A stretch of 64,000 nt of DNA, from the NCBI RefSeq assembly GCF_007860125.1, contig NZ_SJPW01000006.1:553844-617843 (forward strand), read 5' to 3'. The notes under the pieces are model-generated. The model was not told the origin of the DNA. It ran no database searches and saw only the letters and a list, made by a program, of their open reading frames with translations. The stretch comes from Rubripirellula tenax. Lineage in GTDB: Bacteria; Planctomycetota; Planctomycetia; Pirellulales; Pirellulaceae. Below are positions 18,097-28,961 of this stretch, piece after piece (positions within the stretch are counted from its first letter, which is position 1; each line of letters opens with the position of its first letter). The position numbers were made by a program, and so were the translations under genes.

Positions 18097-19542
18097 CTAC
18101 CGTCGGGATCGGACTTTGCGAGGCAAACGATCGTCCAGACGTTTGCGCATTTCCTTGACGACGTCGGCTCGCTGCGATGCAAGATTAAGCGTCTCAGCCT
18201 CGTCGGTAGAGTGGTCATACAATTCTTCCGCGCCGTTGTCATGAACCGTCAAACGATACTGGTTGTCGCGAAGGGTGCGCGCTTTCTTGGTGTACGAAAT
18301 TGCGTAATCGCCGGCCGACGCGGGGTCATCCAGGATGGACATCAACGACGATCCATCCAGATTGTTTGGCGACGGGATTCCCGAGGCGTCACAGAGCGTG
18401 GGAAATATATCGACCGATTCGATGATTGCGTCTGCGGTCTTTCCCGGATCGGGCATCGATGGCAACCGTACCAACAGCGGCGACCGCAAGGACTCTTCAA
18501 AAAGCGCGTGCTTTCCCCAAATGGCGTGTTCACCCAGATGCCAACCGTGATCGCCCCACAGCACAACGACCGTGTTGGCGTCCGCGCCGGTTTCTCGCAG
18601 TTTCGAAAGTACTCGTCCGACGCTGGCATCGGCGTACGTGACGCAGGCAGCGTAGTGACGACGCACTTCATCAGCGAACTCGGGGTCCGTGTTAGGGTCA
18701 CGCCCCCAGCGGTTGTAACGCATGAATTCGCCGGATCCGTGCCAGGTGGTTGTTCCGCTGGGTTTCATGGGATGCGGAATCGTCGGCAGTTCGACGTCTT
18801 CGTATGGCAGCATGTACTTTGCCGGCGCACCGAAGGGCAAATGAGGACGAATGATTCCCACCGCTAAAAAGAATGGTTTTTCATTGTCGCTAGCCAGTTG
18901 ATCCAATTGCCGAAGTGACTCGTCGACAATCAAGCCGTCGGGATAGATCGAGTCGTCCCCGTCAACGGACTGCATCACATCCATGGCTCCCGGGTCGTTG
19001 CGGATTTCGCCATGGGCCAGTCCATGCATGGATCCCCGTGGGTGTTGCCAGGGTCCGGCCGGCAAGAGATGCCGATCCCAAGAGTCCGGCATTTCCAACT
19101 TCGCATCGTCGTCCCAATCTGGCCCCATCCGCCCGCCCGGGTAATGGGAAACCTTGCCCACAGAAACCGTCGTGTACCCGTGTTGCCGAAACCACTCGGG
19201 CATCGAATCGGGAACGGAGTCACCCACCGCGATCGTTTTAGCGCGGTCGGCAATCGCTTCGTTCGATGCACCTCCGTAGCAACCCGTCAACATCGCGTAG
19301 CGGGATGCCCCACAGGTCGGCGCCTGCACATAGTGCCGACCGAACAAGCGGCTGGAACGAGCCAGTTCGTCGATGTTCGGCGAATGAATGTACTCCGCCC
19401 CGAAACACTTCAATTCGGGTCGCAGATCGTCGACGCAAATCAGCAGCACGTTGGGGTGCGAATCGGCCGATTGGACGCGGATTCCGACCAAACACAAAAG
19501 TCCCAAAGCAATAGCCGGACTGCACGCAAAACGCATCATCAT
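18097..19542 (-). CDS. Secreted sulfatase, iduronate-2-sulfatase-like
   Basis: 481 residues from the first of three ATGs (19542), preceded by AAGGA at good spacing. A signal peptide ([20 protein letters not shown]) is followed by the first metal motif [12 protein letters not shown]. The sulfatase signature is [13 protein letters not shown], with Cys77 the residue expected to become formylglycine (C-x-A-S-R form). Next come [22 protein letters not shown] and the metal/phosphate motif [11 protein letters not shown], then WGKH. This set is characteristic of iduronate-2-sulfatase-like enzymes. It probably removes sulfate from algal or animal polysaccharides. No formylglycine-generating enzyme gene is present nearby. 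Confidence 0.94.
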   Translation of the reverse strand: MMMRFACSPAIALGLLCLVGIRVQSADSHPNVLLICVDDLRPELKCFGAEYIHSPNIDELARSSRLFGRHYVQAPTCGASRYAMLTGCYGGASNEAIADRAKTIAVGDSVPDSMPEWFRQHGYTTVSVGKVSHYPGGRMGPDWDDDAKLEMPDSWDRHLLPAGPWQHPRGSMHGLAHGEIRNDPGAMDVMQSVDGDDSIYPDGLIVDESLRQLDQLASDNEKPFFLAVGIIRPHLPFGAPAKYMLPYEDVELPTIPHPMKPSGTTTWHGSGEFMRYNRWGRDPNTDPEFADEVRRHYAACVTYADASVGRVLSKLRETGADANTVVVLWGDHGWHLGEHAIWGKHALFEESLRSPLLVRLPSMPDPGKTADAIIESVDIFPTLCDASGIPSPNNLDGSSLMSILDDPASAGDYAISYTKKARTLRDNQYRLTVHDNGAEELYDHSTDEAETLNLASQRADVVKEMRKRLDDRLPRKVRSRR

Positions 19543-19713
19543 TTTTCCTTGTCCAAGCACACTCGATCCACCACGCCGTCCAAACTCGCCCAGTGCGAAT
19601 GCGGGTGCGCAAATCGGCTTCCACATGTTCTAATCGATCGCCGTCATCAATCCTTAAATTTTAGTCGACTCGCGTCATCGTGTGTCGCAACGTCAACCTC
19701 AATACGTTTTTTC

Positions 19714-20433
19714 ATGAACGCAAAGATTCAAAAGTTCTCTGACCCCGCGACACTCGCCGACTCGTTCGCGAACGACTTTGCCCAGTGGCTCGGTGACCAG
19801 TCGCAACCGATCGTGACCGTCGCCCTGTCGGGAGGCAGCACACCACGCTTGTTATTCGAGCGATGGGCGGGTGAATTCGCCGGCGAAATCGATTGGTCAC
19901 GAGTCCGGTTGTTCTGGGTCGATGAACGCTGCGTTCCGCCATCGGATAGCGACAGCAACTTCGGCGTCGCCAACGACATCTTCCTTAGCAAGGTTGATCT
20001 GCCCGCCGATCAACTCCACCGCGTCCACGGTGAATCGAATCCGGATGACGAGCGTACTCGCTACGCGGATGAAATCGATCGCTTCGTTCGAAAAGATAGC
20101 GACGGCGTTCCCCAATTCGACCTTGTCGTCTTGGGAATGGGCGACGACGGGCACACCGCTTCGATCTTCCCGCATCAGATGGAATTCTTGACGTCGTCGG
20201 ACGTTTGCGAGGTTGCGACGCATCCGACTTCGGGACAGAAGCGGATCACGTTGACGGGGCCCGTGATCAATCATGCCAAGAAAGTGGTTTTCTTGATCAC
20301 TGGGGCGAACAAGAAGGGAGTCTTAGTCGACGTGGTGAAGAAAACTGGCCTCTTCAAGACTTACCCTGCGTCCTTTATTGATGCGACCGATTTAACGTTC
20401 TACGTTGATGAAGACGCGGCATCGGGTCTGTAG
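19714..20433 (+). CDS. pgl: 6-phosphogluconolactonase
   Basis: 239 residues from the ATG at 19714; the frame is open far upstream but antisense to the sulfatase and non-coding there. Family motifs are VTVALSGGSTPRLLFE (phosphate loop), VRLFWVDERCVPPSDSDSNFG and LVVLGMGDDGHTASIFP, followed by ITLTGPVIN. Length and order are those of the pgl/DevB enzyme, which hydrolyses 6-phosphogluconolactone to 6-phosphogluconate in the oxidative pentose phosphate pathway. It is cytoplasmic. The next gene starts only 22 bases after the stop, so they may be co-transcribed. No zwf or gnd gene is adjacent. Confidence 0.95.
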   Translation: MNAKIQKFSDPATLADSFANDFAQWLGDQSQPIVTVALSGGSTPRLLFERWAGEFAGEIDWSRVRLFWVDERCVPPSDSDSNFGVANDIFLSKVDLPADQLHRVHGESNPDDERTRYADEIDRFVRKDSDGVPQFDLVVLGMGDDGHTASIFPHQMEFLTSSDVCEVATHPTSGQKRITLTGPVINHAKKVVFLITGANKKGVLVDVVKKTGLFKTYPASFIDATDLTFYVDEDAASGL

Positions 20434-20455
20434 CGCACATCGATTGAACGAGCAG

Positions 20456-21013
20456 ATGAAGTCTAGAATCACAACCCTCGTTGCACTGCTGGCCGTGTCG
20501 TGGGTTGTGATGCTGCTTACTCATGAATTCGGGCACATCCTTGGCGGATGGTGCGGCGGCGCAACGCTGGTGGACTACGATCTTGCGCCGTGGCGATTGC
20601 CCTACTCTCTACACAGTCCTGATCCCCACCCGCGATTGACGCTGTGGGCGGGACCGCTGGTCGGAGCGATTTTTCCACTTTGCGTCGCCGCAATCGTATC
20701 GGTGCGTGCGGTTTGGTTCGTCGCCGACTTCTGCCTGATCGCAAACGGCGGCTACTTGATGCTGGCGTGGATCACGGGAGACCGATTACTTGATACGCCG
20801 CGGATGATGGCGGCCGGAGTGCATCCGGGACTTGTTGCGATATACTGCCTTGCCACGATTGGGCTGGGATACGTTTGGTTCCGGGCGGACTGCATTGCGG
20901 TCCTCCGTCCAGATTCCCGGACTCAACACAGTCGTTCGGCGCAAACGCATGCACAGGATTCCGAGCGTTCGAAAATAGAATCAACTGACACTCTGCAGGA
21001 CAAATGCGAATGA
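20456..21013 (+). CDS. Membrane protein with HEFGH metalloprotease-like motif
   Basis: 185 residues from the ATG at 20456. The first hydrophobic helix holds HEFGH (His23-Glu24-x-x-His27), the zinc-binding HExxH of site-2/M50-type intramembrane proteases, followed by a GGWCGGA turn. Three further hydrophobic segments follow (LWAGPLVGAIFPLCVAAIVS, VADFCLIANGGYLMLAW, GLVAIYCLATIGLGYVWF), then a polar tail of about 40 residues. An NPDG-like third ligand is not evident, though N-G-G in the third helix is suggestive. A minimal M50-like protease or a non-catalytic relative are both possible. It overlaps the next gene by ten bases. Confidence 0.72.
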   Translation: MKSRITTLVALLAVSWVVMLLTHEFGHILGGWCGGATLVDYDLAPWRLPYSLHSPDPHPRLTLWAGPLVGAIFPLCVAAIVSVRAVWFVADFCLIANGGYLMLAWITGDRLLDTPRMMAAGVHPGLVAIYCLATIGLGYVWFRADCIAVLRPDSRTQHSRSAQTHAQDSERSKIESTDTLQDKCE

Positions 21014-22170
21014 AACGATTCACCGCCTTGTGCGTCGCCTTCGCATATCTGTTTTCGATTGCCAGTGCTGACGAACCGATGGCACCGGTTCGTCCGTTAG
21101 TCCTAGCCCACTACATGCCATGGTTCGTTGCAAAACCGACCAGCCCTGAGTGGGGCTATCACTGGACGATGAATCACTTCGATCCTGAACAGATTATCGA
21201 CGGAAAACGGTCACTTGCGTCGGTGTACTACCCCGCCATCGGTCCGTACGATTCCAGTAACGAAGACGTGATCGAATACCATTTGCTGCTGATGAGTGTC
21301 GCTGGCATCGACGGCATCATCGTCGATTGGTACGGGCTGCAAGACTGTTACGACTATCCGATGCTTCACCGCAACACCACGAAGCTGATCGAGTATGCCG
21401 ACCAGATCGGAATGAAGTTTTCAATCTGCTACGAAGACCAAACGCTGGTACCGTTGGTCGAGAAAGGAATTGTCAAAGACTCCGATCGCGTTAAGCACGT
21501 AGCATCGGAAATTCGTTGGCTAAACGAACATTGGTTTCCGAAAAAGAATCATGTTCGAATCAACGGAAAACCCGTGATGTTATCGTTTGGCAATGCAGGG
21601 CTTTCCAATGAACAGTGGACGCAGTGTGTTAGCGGACTTGAGTTCCCGATCGCATATTTCAGCGAACATCATCGACGCGACGGTGCTACGGGCGCGTTCG
21701 ATTGGCCAATCCCGGGGCTGGCGATGGAGGCGGTCGATCGGTTCGTGCGTGACGCGACTGCTTGGGAAGCGGCAATTCCCGTCGTGTTTCCGCGTTTCGT
21801 CGATGCCTACGGAATCGCAAAAGTGCGAGACAGCTATCCCAACATCGAAGATGAAGCTGGCAAAACGTTTCGAGAGACTCTTCGCATCGCTCAGGCGATG
21901 CACCCGGCAATCATCCAAATCGCTACTTGGAACGATTGGGGCGAAGGAACCGTGATCGAACCGAGCGAAGAGTTCGGCGACCGCGACCTGCGATACCTGC
22001 AAAGCGTACTGAAGGGACCGACCGCCGACTCGGCTTCGTTGCAATTGCCCGGGCAACTGCTTCGCCTTCGTCGTAGTGGAACGGCAAGCAAGAGTGATCT
22101 CGATCGCGTTGCAGAATGGATTCGAAACGGAGACTTCGCTGCCGCAACTTCGTGGCTCCAGTCACGGTGA
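21004..22170 (+). CDS. Secreted GH99/GH71-like glycoside hydrolase
   Basis: 388 residues with a signal peptide (MKRFTALCVAFAYLFSIASA). The mature part shows the GH99-like barrel pattern: LVLAHYMPWF near residue 33, YYPAIGPYDSSNEDVIEYHL, GIDGIIVDWYG, FSICYEDQTL (an E-D pair at the expected catalytic strand), KPVMLSFG, and late IIQIATWNDWGEGTVIEPS. Proteins with this pattern are endo-acting alpha-mannosidase-like or otherwise uncharacterised glycosidases. ATGs at 21004 and 21010 are both possible, and the second gives an ATGA overlap with the previous stop. The glycan target is unknown. Confidence 0.87.
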   Translation: MRMKRFTALCVAFAYLFSIASADEPMAPVRPLVLAHYMPWFVAKPTSPEWGYHWTMNHFDPEQIIDGKRSLASVYYPAIGPYDSSNEDVIEYHLLLMSVAGIDGIIVDWYGLQDCYDYPMLHRNTTKLIEYADQIGMKFSICYEDQTLVPLVEKGIVKDSDRVKHVASEIRWLNEHWFPKKNHVRINGKPVMLSFGNAGLSNEQWTQCVSGLEFPIAYFSEHHRRDGATGAFDWPIPGLAMEAVDRFVRDATAWEAAIPVVFPRFVDAYGIAKVRDSYPNIEDEAGKTFRETLRIAQAMHPAIIQIATWNDWGEGTVIEPSEEFGDRDLRYLQSVLKGPTADSASLQLPGQLLRLRRSGTASKSDLDRVAEWIRNGDFAAATSWLQSR

Positions 22171-22258
22171 CGATCCGTTAGAAAGCGTCATCACGTGAAC
22201 CTTGCGACGGCAATCCGAGTCGTGACGGAGATGCGCCGCGCCCCGCTGTGCATCCAGG

Positions 22259-23218
22259 GTGCCCTTTCTCACAAAAGCAGTCAACGTGACCGAACCGACC
22301 GATGGTGAAACGAACAATCATGGTGAAAGCGCCATTCGGTTTCGCTCGGGAGTCGTGCTGGCCATCGTTGGCACGTTCTTGTTCGCATTGAAGTCCATCT
22401 TCATTAAGTTGGCGTTCGCCGAAGGCGTCGGGGCAACGTTACTGTTGACGCTTAGGATGTTTTTGGCGTTGCCGTTTTATGTTTTCGTGTTCTGGTCGCT
22501 CCGTTCGCGTGCCGATCGAAAACCGATTGCTACATCCGACTTGGTTCGGTCGTTGGGGCTCGGTTTTCTGGGATACTATCTGGCCTCGTACCTAGACCTG
22601 AGCGGGCTCGAGTATATCTCGGCACAACTGGAACGGTTGACCCTGTTCACCTATCCCGCCATGGTTGCGCTATTGGCGTGGTTGTTCTTGGGCGAAAAAA
22701 TCGATCGTCGGATCATTGCTGCGATCGCTCTTTGCTATTTCGGCGTCGTCATGATGTACGGCCAGGAACAAGCGTTGACCAGCAGCAGTGATGTGCGTTT
22801 CGGCGTCGCACTGGTCGTCGGAGCGGCACTGAGCTACTCGTTTTACATCTTGTTTGCAAAGCCAACGATGCAGCGGATCGGAAGTCGCGAATTCACCAGC
22901 TTGGCGATGATCGGATCGACGTTTTTTGTCGGAGTCCATTTCGCAATCACAGACCCAATCGCCAGCGTCCTAAACGTCAATCCGATTGTTTACGTCTATG
23001 GTTTCGTTCTGGCGTTCGTTTGCACGGTATTACCCAGCTTCATGATCAACGAAGCGATCGTGCGGATCGGTGCGACGCGAACGACGGTGATCGGGTCGGT
23101 CGGTCCCGTGTTGACGATGGGATTGGCGATCGGAATTCTCGGCGAACCGACGTCGATCCAACATATCGGCGGCATGGTGATCGCGATTTTGGGCGTTAGT
23201 TTTGTCGCAAAAAAATGA
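22259..23218 (+). CDS. EamA/DMT-family transporter
   Basis: 319 residues from GTG at 22259, with ten predicted membrane helices in two EamA repeats. Repeat one begins SGVVLAIVGTFLFALKSIFIKLA and contains LERLTLFTYPAMVALLAWLFLGE. Repeat two begins FGVALVVGAALSYSFYILFAK and ends IGSVGPVLTMGLAIGILGE, then IGGMVIAILGV. The paired YPAM/GPVL..LGE motifs are the hallmark of drug/metabolite transporters. The substrate cannot be predicted. The start is uncertain; a GTG at 22286 would shorten the N-terminus by nine residues without affecting helices. It converges with the oxidoreductase gene. Confidence 0.9.
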   Translation: MPFLTKAVNVTEPTDGETNNHGESAIRFRSGVVLAIVGTFLFALKSIFIKLAFAEGVGATLLLTLRMFLALPFYVFVFWSLRSRADRKPIATSDLVRSLGLGFLGYYLASYLDLSGLEYISAQLERLTLFTYPAMVALLAWLFLGEKIDRRIIAAIALCYFGVVMMYGQEQALTSSSDVRFGVALVVGAALSYSFYILFAKPTMQRIGSREFTSLAMIGSTFFVGVHFAITDPIASVLNVNPIVYVYGFVLAFVCTVLPSFMINEAIVRIGATRTTVIGSVGPVLTMGLAIGILGEPTSIQHIGGMVIAILGVSFVAKK

Positions 23219-23230
23219 TCGCGGCTTTGC

Positions 23231-24274
23231 TTAGGCCAGCTTGATGATCTTTCCGGTCTTCGCACTGTCATAGATTGCGCGGATAAGTTCCACGCTACGG
23301 CGACCTTCGCGTCCGTCCAAAACGGAAGGACGTTTTTCGTTGATGGCAGCGATTACTTCTTCAAACAACATGGTGTGGCCGTGGTGTCCGATGGCGGCCG
23401 GATCCGCTGCTCCGCCGCCGGTTTCCGTTCTACCCGCCATCCTTTTTCGCACCGCTTCGTCTTCGTCCGTTTCGTCGGCAAATTGCCACTGCTTGATATC
23501 CTCTTCTTCCAAGATCGCGGTGCCGTGACTGCCGCTGATTTCGATGCGTTTTAGCGAACCGGGGTAAGCGGTCGTCGTGGCTTCGATCACACCGAGTGCG
23601 CCGTTTGCGAATTTCAGCGTGGCGACGGCAACGTCTTCGACTTCGATCCGCTCGTGGGTCATTGTCGCCGTCATCGCACTGACTTCGGCGACGGGGCCCA
23701 TCAGCCAAAGCAACAAATCGACGGAGTGGATCGCTTGGTTCATCAATGCGCCGCCACCATCGAGCTGCCAGGTGCCTCGCCAAGCGCCACTGTCGTAGTA
23801 CTCTTGGCTGCGGAACCACTTCACATAGGCGTCGCCCATTGTGATCTTTCCGAAACGACCGGCTTCCACGGCTTGCTTCATCAAGCGGCTTGATTCGTGA
23901 AAGCGACTTTGGAAGGTGACCGCCAATCGCACGCCGGCTTCGTCGCAGGCACGAATGATTTGGTCGCAACGCTCGGTGGTGACTTCAAGCGGTTTTTCAA
24001 CGATCACGTGTTTGCCTGCCTTCGCAGCGGCAATCGCAGGATCCAAGTGCGCGCCGCTGGGCGCGCAAATCGAAACCGCTTGCACTTCGGGATCGGCCAG
24101 CATGGCTTCGAGCGAGTCGAACGGTTTGCAGTTGTGTTTTGCGGCAAACTCAGCCGTGGGTTCCAGTCTGCGACTGGTCGCGCCGACCAAATGGGCACCC
24201 TTCGCGTCGGCGACCGCACGAGCGTGAAAATTGGCGATCATGCCAACACCAACAATTCCGATTCCGATACTCAT
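23231..24274 (-). CDS. Gfo/Idh/MocA-family oxidoreductase
   Basis: 347 residues from the ATG at 24274. The N-terminal Rossmann fold is IGIVGVGMIANFHARAV. VSICAPSGAHLDPAIAA and HVIVEKPLEVT (the conserved EKP lysine) follow, and the C-terminal part contains GGGALMNQAIHSVDLLLWLMG with the usual catalytic-region H..D. No signal peptide is present, so this is a cytoplasmic NAD(P)-dependent sugar or inositol dehydrogenase type. The family is greatly expanded in planctomycetes. The substrate is not predictable. It runs in the same direction as leuS, whose stop lies 113 bases upstream. Confidence 0.94.
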   Translation of the reverse strand: MSIGIGIVGVGMIANFHARAVADAKGAHLVGATSRRLEPTAEFAAKHNCKPFDSLEAMLADPEVQAVSICAPSGAHLDPAIAAAKAGKHVIVEKPLEVTTERCDQIIRACDEAGVRLAVTFQSRFHESSRLMKQAVEAGRFGKITMGDAYVKWFRSQEYYDSGAWRGTWQLDGGGALMNQAIHSVDLLLWLMGPVAEVSAMTATMTHERIEVEDVAVATLKFANGALGVIEATTTAYPGSLKRIEISGSHGTAILEEEDIKQWQFADETDEDEAVRKRMAGRTETGGGAADPAAIGHHGHTMLFEEVIAAINEKRPSVLDGREGRRSVELIRAIYDSAKTGKIIKLA

Positions 24275-24387
24275 ACTACTTGCTTTCTCGATTCTCTTCG
24301 TGGACCCGCGACGTTGCCGGCGGGGCGTTCAATGATTGGGATGATGGTAGCCCCGCCCGCGGCGTTGCGGGGGCACGTAGGGTGCTG

Positions 24388-27171
24388 CTATTTGATGACT
24401 AAGTTTACAAGTCTTCCAGGGACAATGATTCGCTTGACGATCGTCTTGCCTTCGATCAACTCTTTGACCTTCGGATCGTTCAACGCCATTTCCGCCAGCG
24501 CTTCCTTCGTGGCATCCGGCGCGATGTTGACCTTTGCTTTGATCTTGCCGTTGATTTGAACGGGCACTTCGATACTCGATTCCACCAAAGCGGCTTCGTC
24601 CCACGTCGGCCAATCGAGTTTGGCGATCGATCCAGTTCCGCCCAGACGTCGGTGCAGCTCTTCGCACAGGTGCGGCGCATACGGAGCCAGCAAGATCAAG
24701 AACGTCTTGATGGCATCGGTCGGACGAGTCTCGGATCGTGTGAAGAAGTTCGTAAACTCCATCATCCGCGCGATGGCGGTGTTGTACTGCATGTTCTCAG
24801 TATCTTCGGTGACGCGTTTGATCGTCGCGTTGAGCATCCGGTTTTGGCCTTCGTCACATGCTGCGTCCGTCAGCCCCGGACTGAGCACATCGTCATCAGA
24901 ATCTTGATCGACGACCATCCGCCAAACGCGATCCAAAAAGTTACGGACCCCACCGACGCCGGTCATTGCCCATGGCTTGGTTGCCTCCAACGGCCCCATG
25001 AACATCTCGTAAAGACGAAGCGAGTCCGCACCATACTCGCGGACGATCACATCCGGGTTGACCACATTGCCGCGACTCTTAGACATCTTGTGCGCGCGGC
25101 TTTCGATTCGGATCGACGCATCTGACTTCAACACGAACCCGTCGCCCTTCTTGTCGACGTCTTCATCTTGAAGCGTTTTCGCGACAAGTGTTTCGCCCGA
25201 CTTGCCGGACAAGTTACCGTCGGCATCGCGACGAACTTCATTTGCCGAAACAGGATTGCCCGCTTCGTCTTCGTATCCCGTGTACTCGACTTCGCCCAGA
25301 ATCATGCCTTGGTTGACGAGTCGACCGAACGGTTCCGCGGTCGACACGTGTCCTCGGTCGAACAGCACCTTGTGCCAGAACCGCGAATACAACAAGTGCA
25401 GCACCGCATGCTCGGCGCCTCCGACATACAAATCGACCGGCATCCATGCTTTCTCTTTCTCCGGATCAATCAGCGCCGAATCGTTTTTGTTGTCGATATA
25501 GCGGAGGTAATACCAACATGATCCGGCCCATTGCGGCATCGTGTTGGTTTCACGTCGATAGCGTTTGCCGTCAATGTTGACGAACAACCAATCGTCGGCT
25601 GCTTTCGCCAACGGCGGTTCCGGACGACCGTGCGGTTTGAAGTCCTCGAGTTCCGGCAGCCGAACCGGCAATTGCTCCACCGGCACCCCGCGTTTTCGCC
25701 CCGTCGGTCTCCCCGCGTCGTCGACTTCATGCAAAATCGGGAACGGTTCGCCCCAAAATCGTTGGCGACTGAACAACCAGTCTCGCAGCTTGTAGTTGAC
25801 GGCTTCAACGCCGGTGCCCTCCTGGGTCAACCATTCCGTGATTTCAGATTTTACGTTTTCGGTTTTCATGCCATCGAAACGGCCGCTATTGATGGCGATT
25901 CCGTGGCCAGCAAAGCATTTTTCGCCGGAAACGTATGCGTCGTAGTCTGGGTCGGTCTTGGGAGGCTCGACGACTTGGATGATCGGCAGATCGAATTGCT
26001 TCGCGAACTCAAAGTCACGGACGTCGTGCGCCGGCACCGCCATGATCGCGCCCGTTCCGTAGCCCGCCAAGACATAGTCGGCGATCCAGATCGGAATCGG
26101 ACTTCCCGTGACCGGGTTGATGGCGTTGCTGCCCGTAAACACACCGGTTTTTACCTTGTCGCCTTCGGTGCGTTCCCGGTCGCTCTTGAACGATGCCTTT
26201 TCACAGTACGCCGTCACCGCGTCGCGCTGCTGGGCCGTCGTCAAGCTCTGGACCATCGCGTGTTCCGGTGCGATCACCATGTATGTTGCGCCGAACAGTG
26301 TGTCAGGTCTTGTTGTGTAGACACGCAGTCGCTCGTCACCGACGGCAAAGTCGACTTCGGCGCCGGTGCTTCGGCCGATCCAATCCTGCTGCAATTTTTT
26401 GATGCCGAGCGGCCATTCCAAATCATCCAGCCCGTCGAGCAAGCGTTCCGCATAGGACGTGATCCTCAGCATCCATTGGCGAAGCGGGATCCGTTTGACG
26501 GGATGGCCACCAACTTCGCTCTTGCCGTCTTGGACCTCTTCGTTGGCTAATACGGTTCCCAGTTTGGGACACCAATTGACTAGCGCGTCACTTTCGTAAG
26601 CCAAGCGATTCGCATCACGATAATGGTGGACGGCATCGTCGCCTTTCGCCGACACGTCGGCAGGTATCGGCAACTCGGCAATCGGCCGCCCCTTTTGTTG
26701 CTCGGCATCGAACCAGGTGTCATACAGTTCTAAGAAGATGAACTGGGTCCACTTGAAGTAGTTTTCGTCCGTCGTCGCTAGCACTCGGTCCCAGTCATAG
26801 CTGAAACCCAGCATCTTCAGTTGACGCGTGAAGTTATCGATGTTTCGTTGCGTTTGGATTCGCGGATGTTCACCCGTTTTGATCGCATGCTCTTCGGCCG
26901 GCAATCCGAAGGCGTCAAAGCCCATCGGGTGCAGCACGCTTTCACCGCGGGCACGCCAGAAACGCGATGTGATGTCCGTCGCCGTGTAACCTTCGGGGTG
27001 ACCGACGTGTAACCCATCGCCGCTAGGATAGGGGAACATGTCCAGCACATATCGTTTTTTGATCGTACCGTCGGGCCCGGCAACGGGCATGTCCGGCGTG
27101 GCGAAAGTGCGATCAGATTCCCAGAAAGCTTGCCAGCGAGGTTCAATTTCGGCGGGGTTGTAACGGGGCAT
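24388..27171 (-). CDS. leuS: Leucyl-tRNA synthetase
   Basis: 927 residues from the ATG at 27171 ([17 protein letters not shown]); a start 21 bases earlier is less likely because the family begins with this phrase. The class I HIGH-type motif is [21 protein letters not shown], followed by [17 protein letters not shown]. The CP1 editing domain includes [12 protein letters not shown] and [12 protein letters not shown], and the KMSKS loop is [14 protein letters not shown]. The C-terminal anticodon-binding and small domains end VNLVIK. Length is normal for bacterial LeuRS. It charges tRNA-Leu in the cytoplasm. It is a reliable anchor gene for phylogeny of this genome. Confidence 0.98.
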   Translation of the reverse strand: MPRYNPAEIEPRWQAFWESDRTFATPDMPVAGPDGTIKKRYVLDMFPYPSGDGLHVGHPEGYTATDITSRFWRARGESVLHPMGFDAFGLPAEEHAIKTGEHPRIQTQRNIDNFTRQLKMLGFSYDWDRVLATTDENYFKWTQFIFLELYDTWFDAEQQKGRPIAELPIPADVSAKGDDAVHHYRDANRLAYESDALVNWCPKLGTVLANEEVQDGKSEVGGHPVKRIPLRQWMLRITSYAERLLDGLDDLEWPLGIKKLQQDWIGRSTGAEVDFAVGDERLRVYTTRPDTLFGATYMVIAPEHAMVQSLTTAQQRDAVTAYCEKASFKSDRERTEGDKVKTGVFTGSNAINPVTGSPIPIWIADYVLAGYGTGAIMAVPAHDVRDFEFAKQFDLPIIQVVEPPKTDPDYDAYVSGEKCFAGHGIAINSGRFDGMKTENVKSEITEWLTQEGTGVEAVNYKLRDWLFSRQRFWGEPFPILHEVDDAGRPTGRKRGVPVEQLPVRLPELEDFKPHGRPEPPLAKAADDWLFVNIDGKRYRRETNTMPQWAGSCWYYLRYIDNKNDSALIDPEKEKAWMPVDLYVGGAEHAVLHLLYSRFWHKVLFDRGHVSTAEPFGRLVNQGMILGEVEYTGYEDEAGNPVSANEVRRDADGNLSGKSGETLVAKTLQDEDVDKKGDGFVLKSDASIRIESRAHKMSKSRGNVVNPDVIVREYGADSLRLYEMFMGPLEATKPWAMTGVGGVRNFLDRVWRMVVDQDSDDDVLSPGLTDAACDEGQNRMLNATIKRVTEDTENMQYNTAIARMMEFTNFFTRSETRPTDAIKTFLILLAPYAPHLCEELHRRLGGTGSIAKLDWPTWDEAALVESSIEVPVQINGKIKAKVNIAPDATKEALAEMALNDPKVKELIEGKTIVKRIIVPGRLVNLVIK

Positions 27172-27352
27172 AGAACGTCGGAACCAATTCAAAAGGCCAA
27201 GGAGGACGGGTTGGGCGAACCGCGAAACGGTAGACGCCGAGCAATGATTCTAGGAAATCGACGAAGGCTGGTAAGGTGGACCAATCGGGAACTGTTAAAA
27301 CAATCACAATCGGCGGCTCACGACGACAAATTTCGGATACGGATAGGCAATC

Positions 27353-28717
27353 ATGCAATCACTAGGTTTTTCTCACTGGACAACGATTCTCGTGCTCGCT
27401 GGATCAGTATTTTCCGCCGGATGTCGCCCCAGTTACGAGGTCGACGTGGTGTCCGCCAAACAAAGCGGCGTCGCCATCAAGGACATGGCGTCCGAATTGA
27501 GTCCCCAGGATTGGCCATCGTGGCGTGGCTCCCAACACGATGGCGTCGTCCGCGATGCGGCGTCGATCCCGGGTGATGGGTTCCAATGGCCCGAGTCGGC
27601 CAAAGTGATCTGGACCAGCGACGTGCCCGGCCGTGGACACAGTTCGCCGATCGTGGTTGGTGACGCCGTTTACTTGGCGACCGCGCTCGACGAAGAACAA
27701 CAGCAGCGGGTATTGTGCTTCGACCGCGAGACGGGTGAAGTCCGATTCGACAAGCTGATTCACCAGGGTAACTTTCCAACGGATCGCGAAGTTCACAAGA
27801 AAGCGACCAACGCAAATTCGACCATCGCCAGCGACGGCAAGCGACTTTACGTCACCTTCTTCAACTCCCAATCCATTTTCGCTACGGCATTGGACATGAA
27901 CGGCGAAGAAGTTTGGCAGACAAAGGTCGGCATGTTTGTATCGCGATTCGGATACGCCCCTTCGCCGATCCTCTATCAGTCGCTCGTCATCGTTTCGGCG
28001 GACAACTCTGGCGGCGGTTACATCGCGGCGCTCGACACCGAAACGGGGGAAGTTGCGTGGCGCATCAAGCGAGGCGATACCGACAGCTACTCCAGCCCCA
28101 CCGTCGCCAATGTTGGTGGTCGTGATCAATTGTTGATCAGCGGCGACGGAGCCGTCACCAGTTACGATCCGGCAACCGGTGAATTGTTGTGGCGGACCGC
28201 GTGTATTTCAAAAGCAACATGCGGAACTGTGATTGCGGCCGACGAACGGATCTTCGCCAGCGGCGGTTTTCCCGATGAGGAAACCGTGTGCTTGACCGCG
28301 GATGGAGAACGCGTCTGGTCAAACGAGACCAAAATCTATGAACCGTCGTTGCTCAGCCAAGGAGGTTTTTTGGTCGCCGTCAGTGACGACGGTATCGGAT
28401 TCTGCTGGGACGCCGCGACCGGTGAACTGCATTGGAAAAAACGCATCGGCGGCAACTTCAGCGCATCACCGGTGGCGATCGGCGACGTGGCGTTGGTGCC
28501 GAATTTGGACGGAGACTTGCACGTATTTCGCATCGGCGAGCGTTTTGAACAAATCGCGAAGTATCGGATCGGTGTAGATTCGTATACAAGCGCCGCCATT
28601 CATCGAGGCGATTTACTCCTTCGGGTAGGGGGCGAAAACTTGGCCAAGCGGCTAGAGCGGTTGGTTTGCGTACAGTTGATTGGCGATAATGTCGGACAAC
28701 CGGTGCTAATCGAGTGA
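27353..28717 (+). CDS. PQQ-like beta-propeller lipoprotein
   Basis: 454 residues from the ATG at 27353. The signal peptide ends in a lipobox (FSAGC), so Cys24 is probably lipidated. The mature protein begins WPSWRGSQHDGVV, the usual opening of planctomycete PQQ-repeat propellers. Repeats include VLCFDRETGEVRF, YIAALDTETGEVAWRIKRG, VTSYDPATGELLWRT and GFCWDAATGELHWKKR. No catalytic dehydrogenase residues are evident, so a structural or binding role is more likely than a quinoprotein enzyme. It is divergent from leuS, with about 180 bases between starts that must hold both promoters. Confidence 0.9.
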   Translation: MQSLGFSHWTTILVLAGSVFSAGCRPSYEVDVVSAKQSGVAIKDMASELSPQDWPSWRGSQHDGVVRDAASIPGDGFQWPESAKVIWTSDVPGRGHSSPIVVGDAVYLATALDEEQQQRVLCFDRETGEVRFDKLIHQGNFPTDREVHKKATNANSTIASDGKRLYVTFFNSQSIFATALDMNGEEVWQTKVGMFVSRFGYAPSPILYQSLVIVSADNSGGGYIAALDTETGEVAWRIKRGDTDSYSSPTVANVGGRDQLLISGDGAVTSYDPATGELLWRTACISKATCGTVIAADERIFASGGFPDEETVCLTADGERVWSNETKIYEPSLLSQGGFLVAVSDDGIGFCWDAATGELHWKKRIGGNFSASPVAIGDVALVPNLDGDLHVFRIGERFEQIAKYRIGVDSYTSAAIHRGDLLLRVGGENLAKRLERLVCVQLIGDNVGQPVLIE

Positions 28718-28961
28718 GATCTTCGGCACAAGTGGGGAAATAGGGATAGACTTCGGTGATGGCTCAAAGACTTTGCAAAGGCACCTACGCTTTCGGATTG
28801 TCAACAGAGCTATTGCGGCTGAACTGATTGAATTTTGTGCTGTTGTCGTTATTGGGTTGGCGCGTCTATGTGATGTCGTTCCGCCCTCCGGCCTCATGCG
28901 GAAAAAGTAAGCCAAGCGCGCACCTTCCTAAGTTCCACCATTTTGTACCCCTATCGAGGCC

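Noticed and set aside
18082-18867. Open frame on + strand opposite the first sulfatase
   Set aside because: It has no recognisable motif and lies wholly within the sulfatase gene, whose domains are unmistakable.
25531-26550. Long open frame on the + strand opposite leuS (339 codons)
   Set aside because: It is the antisense shadow of a certain gene, with low-complexity Arg/Val composition and no motifs.
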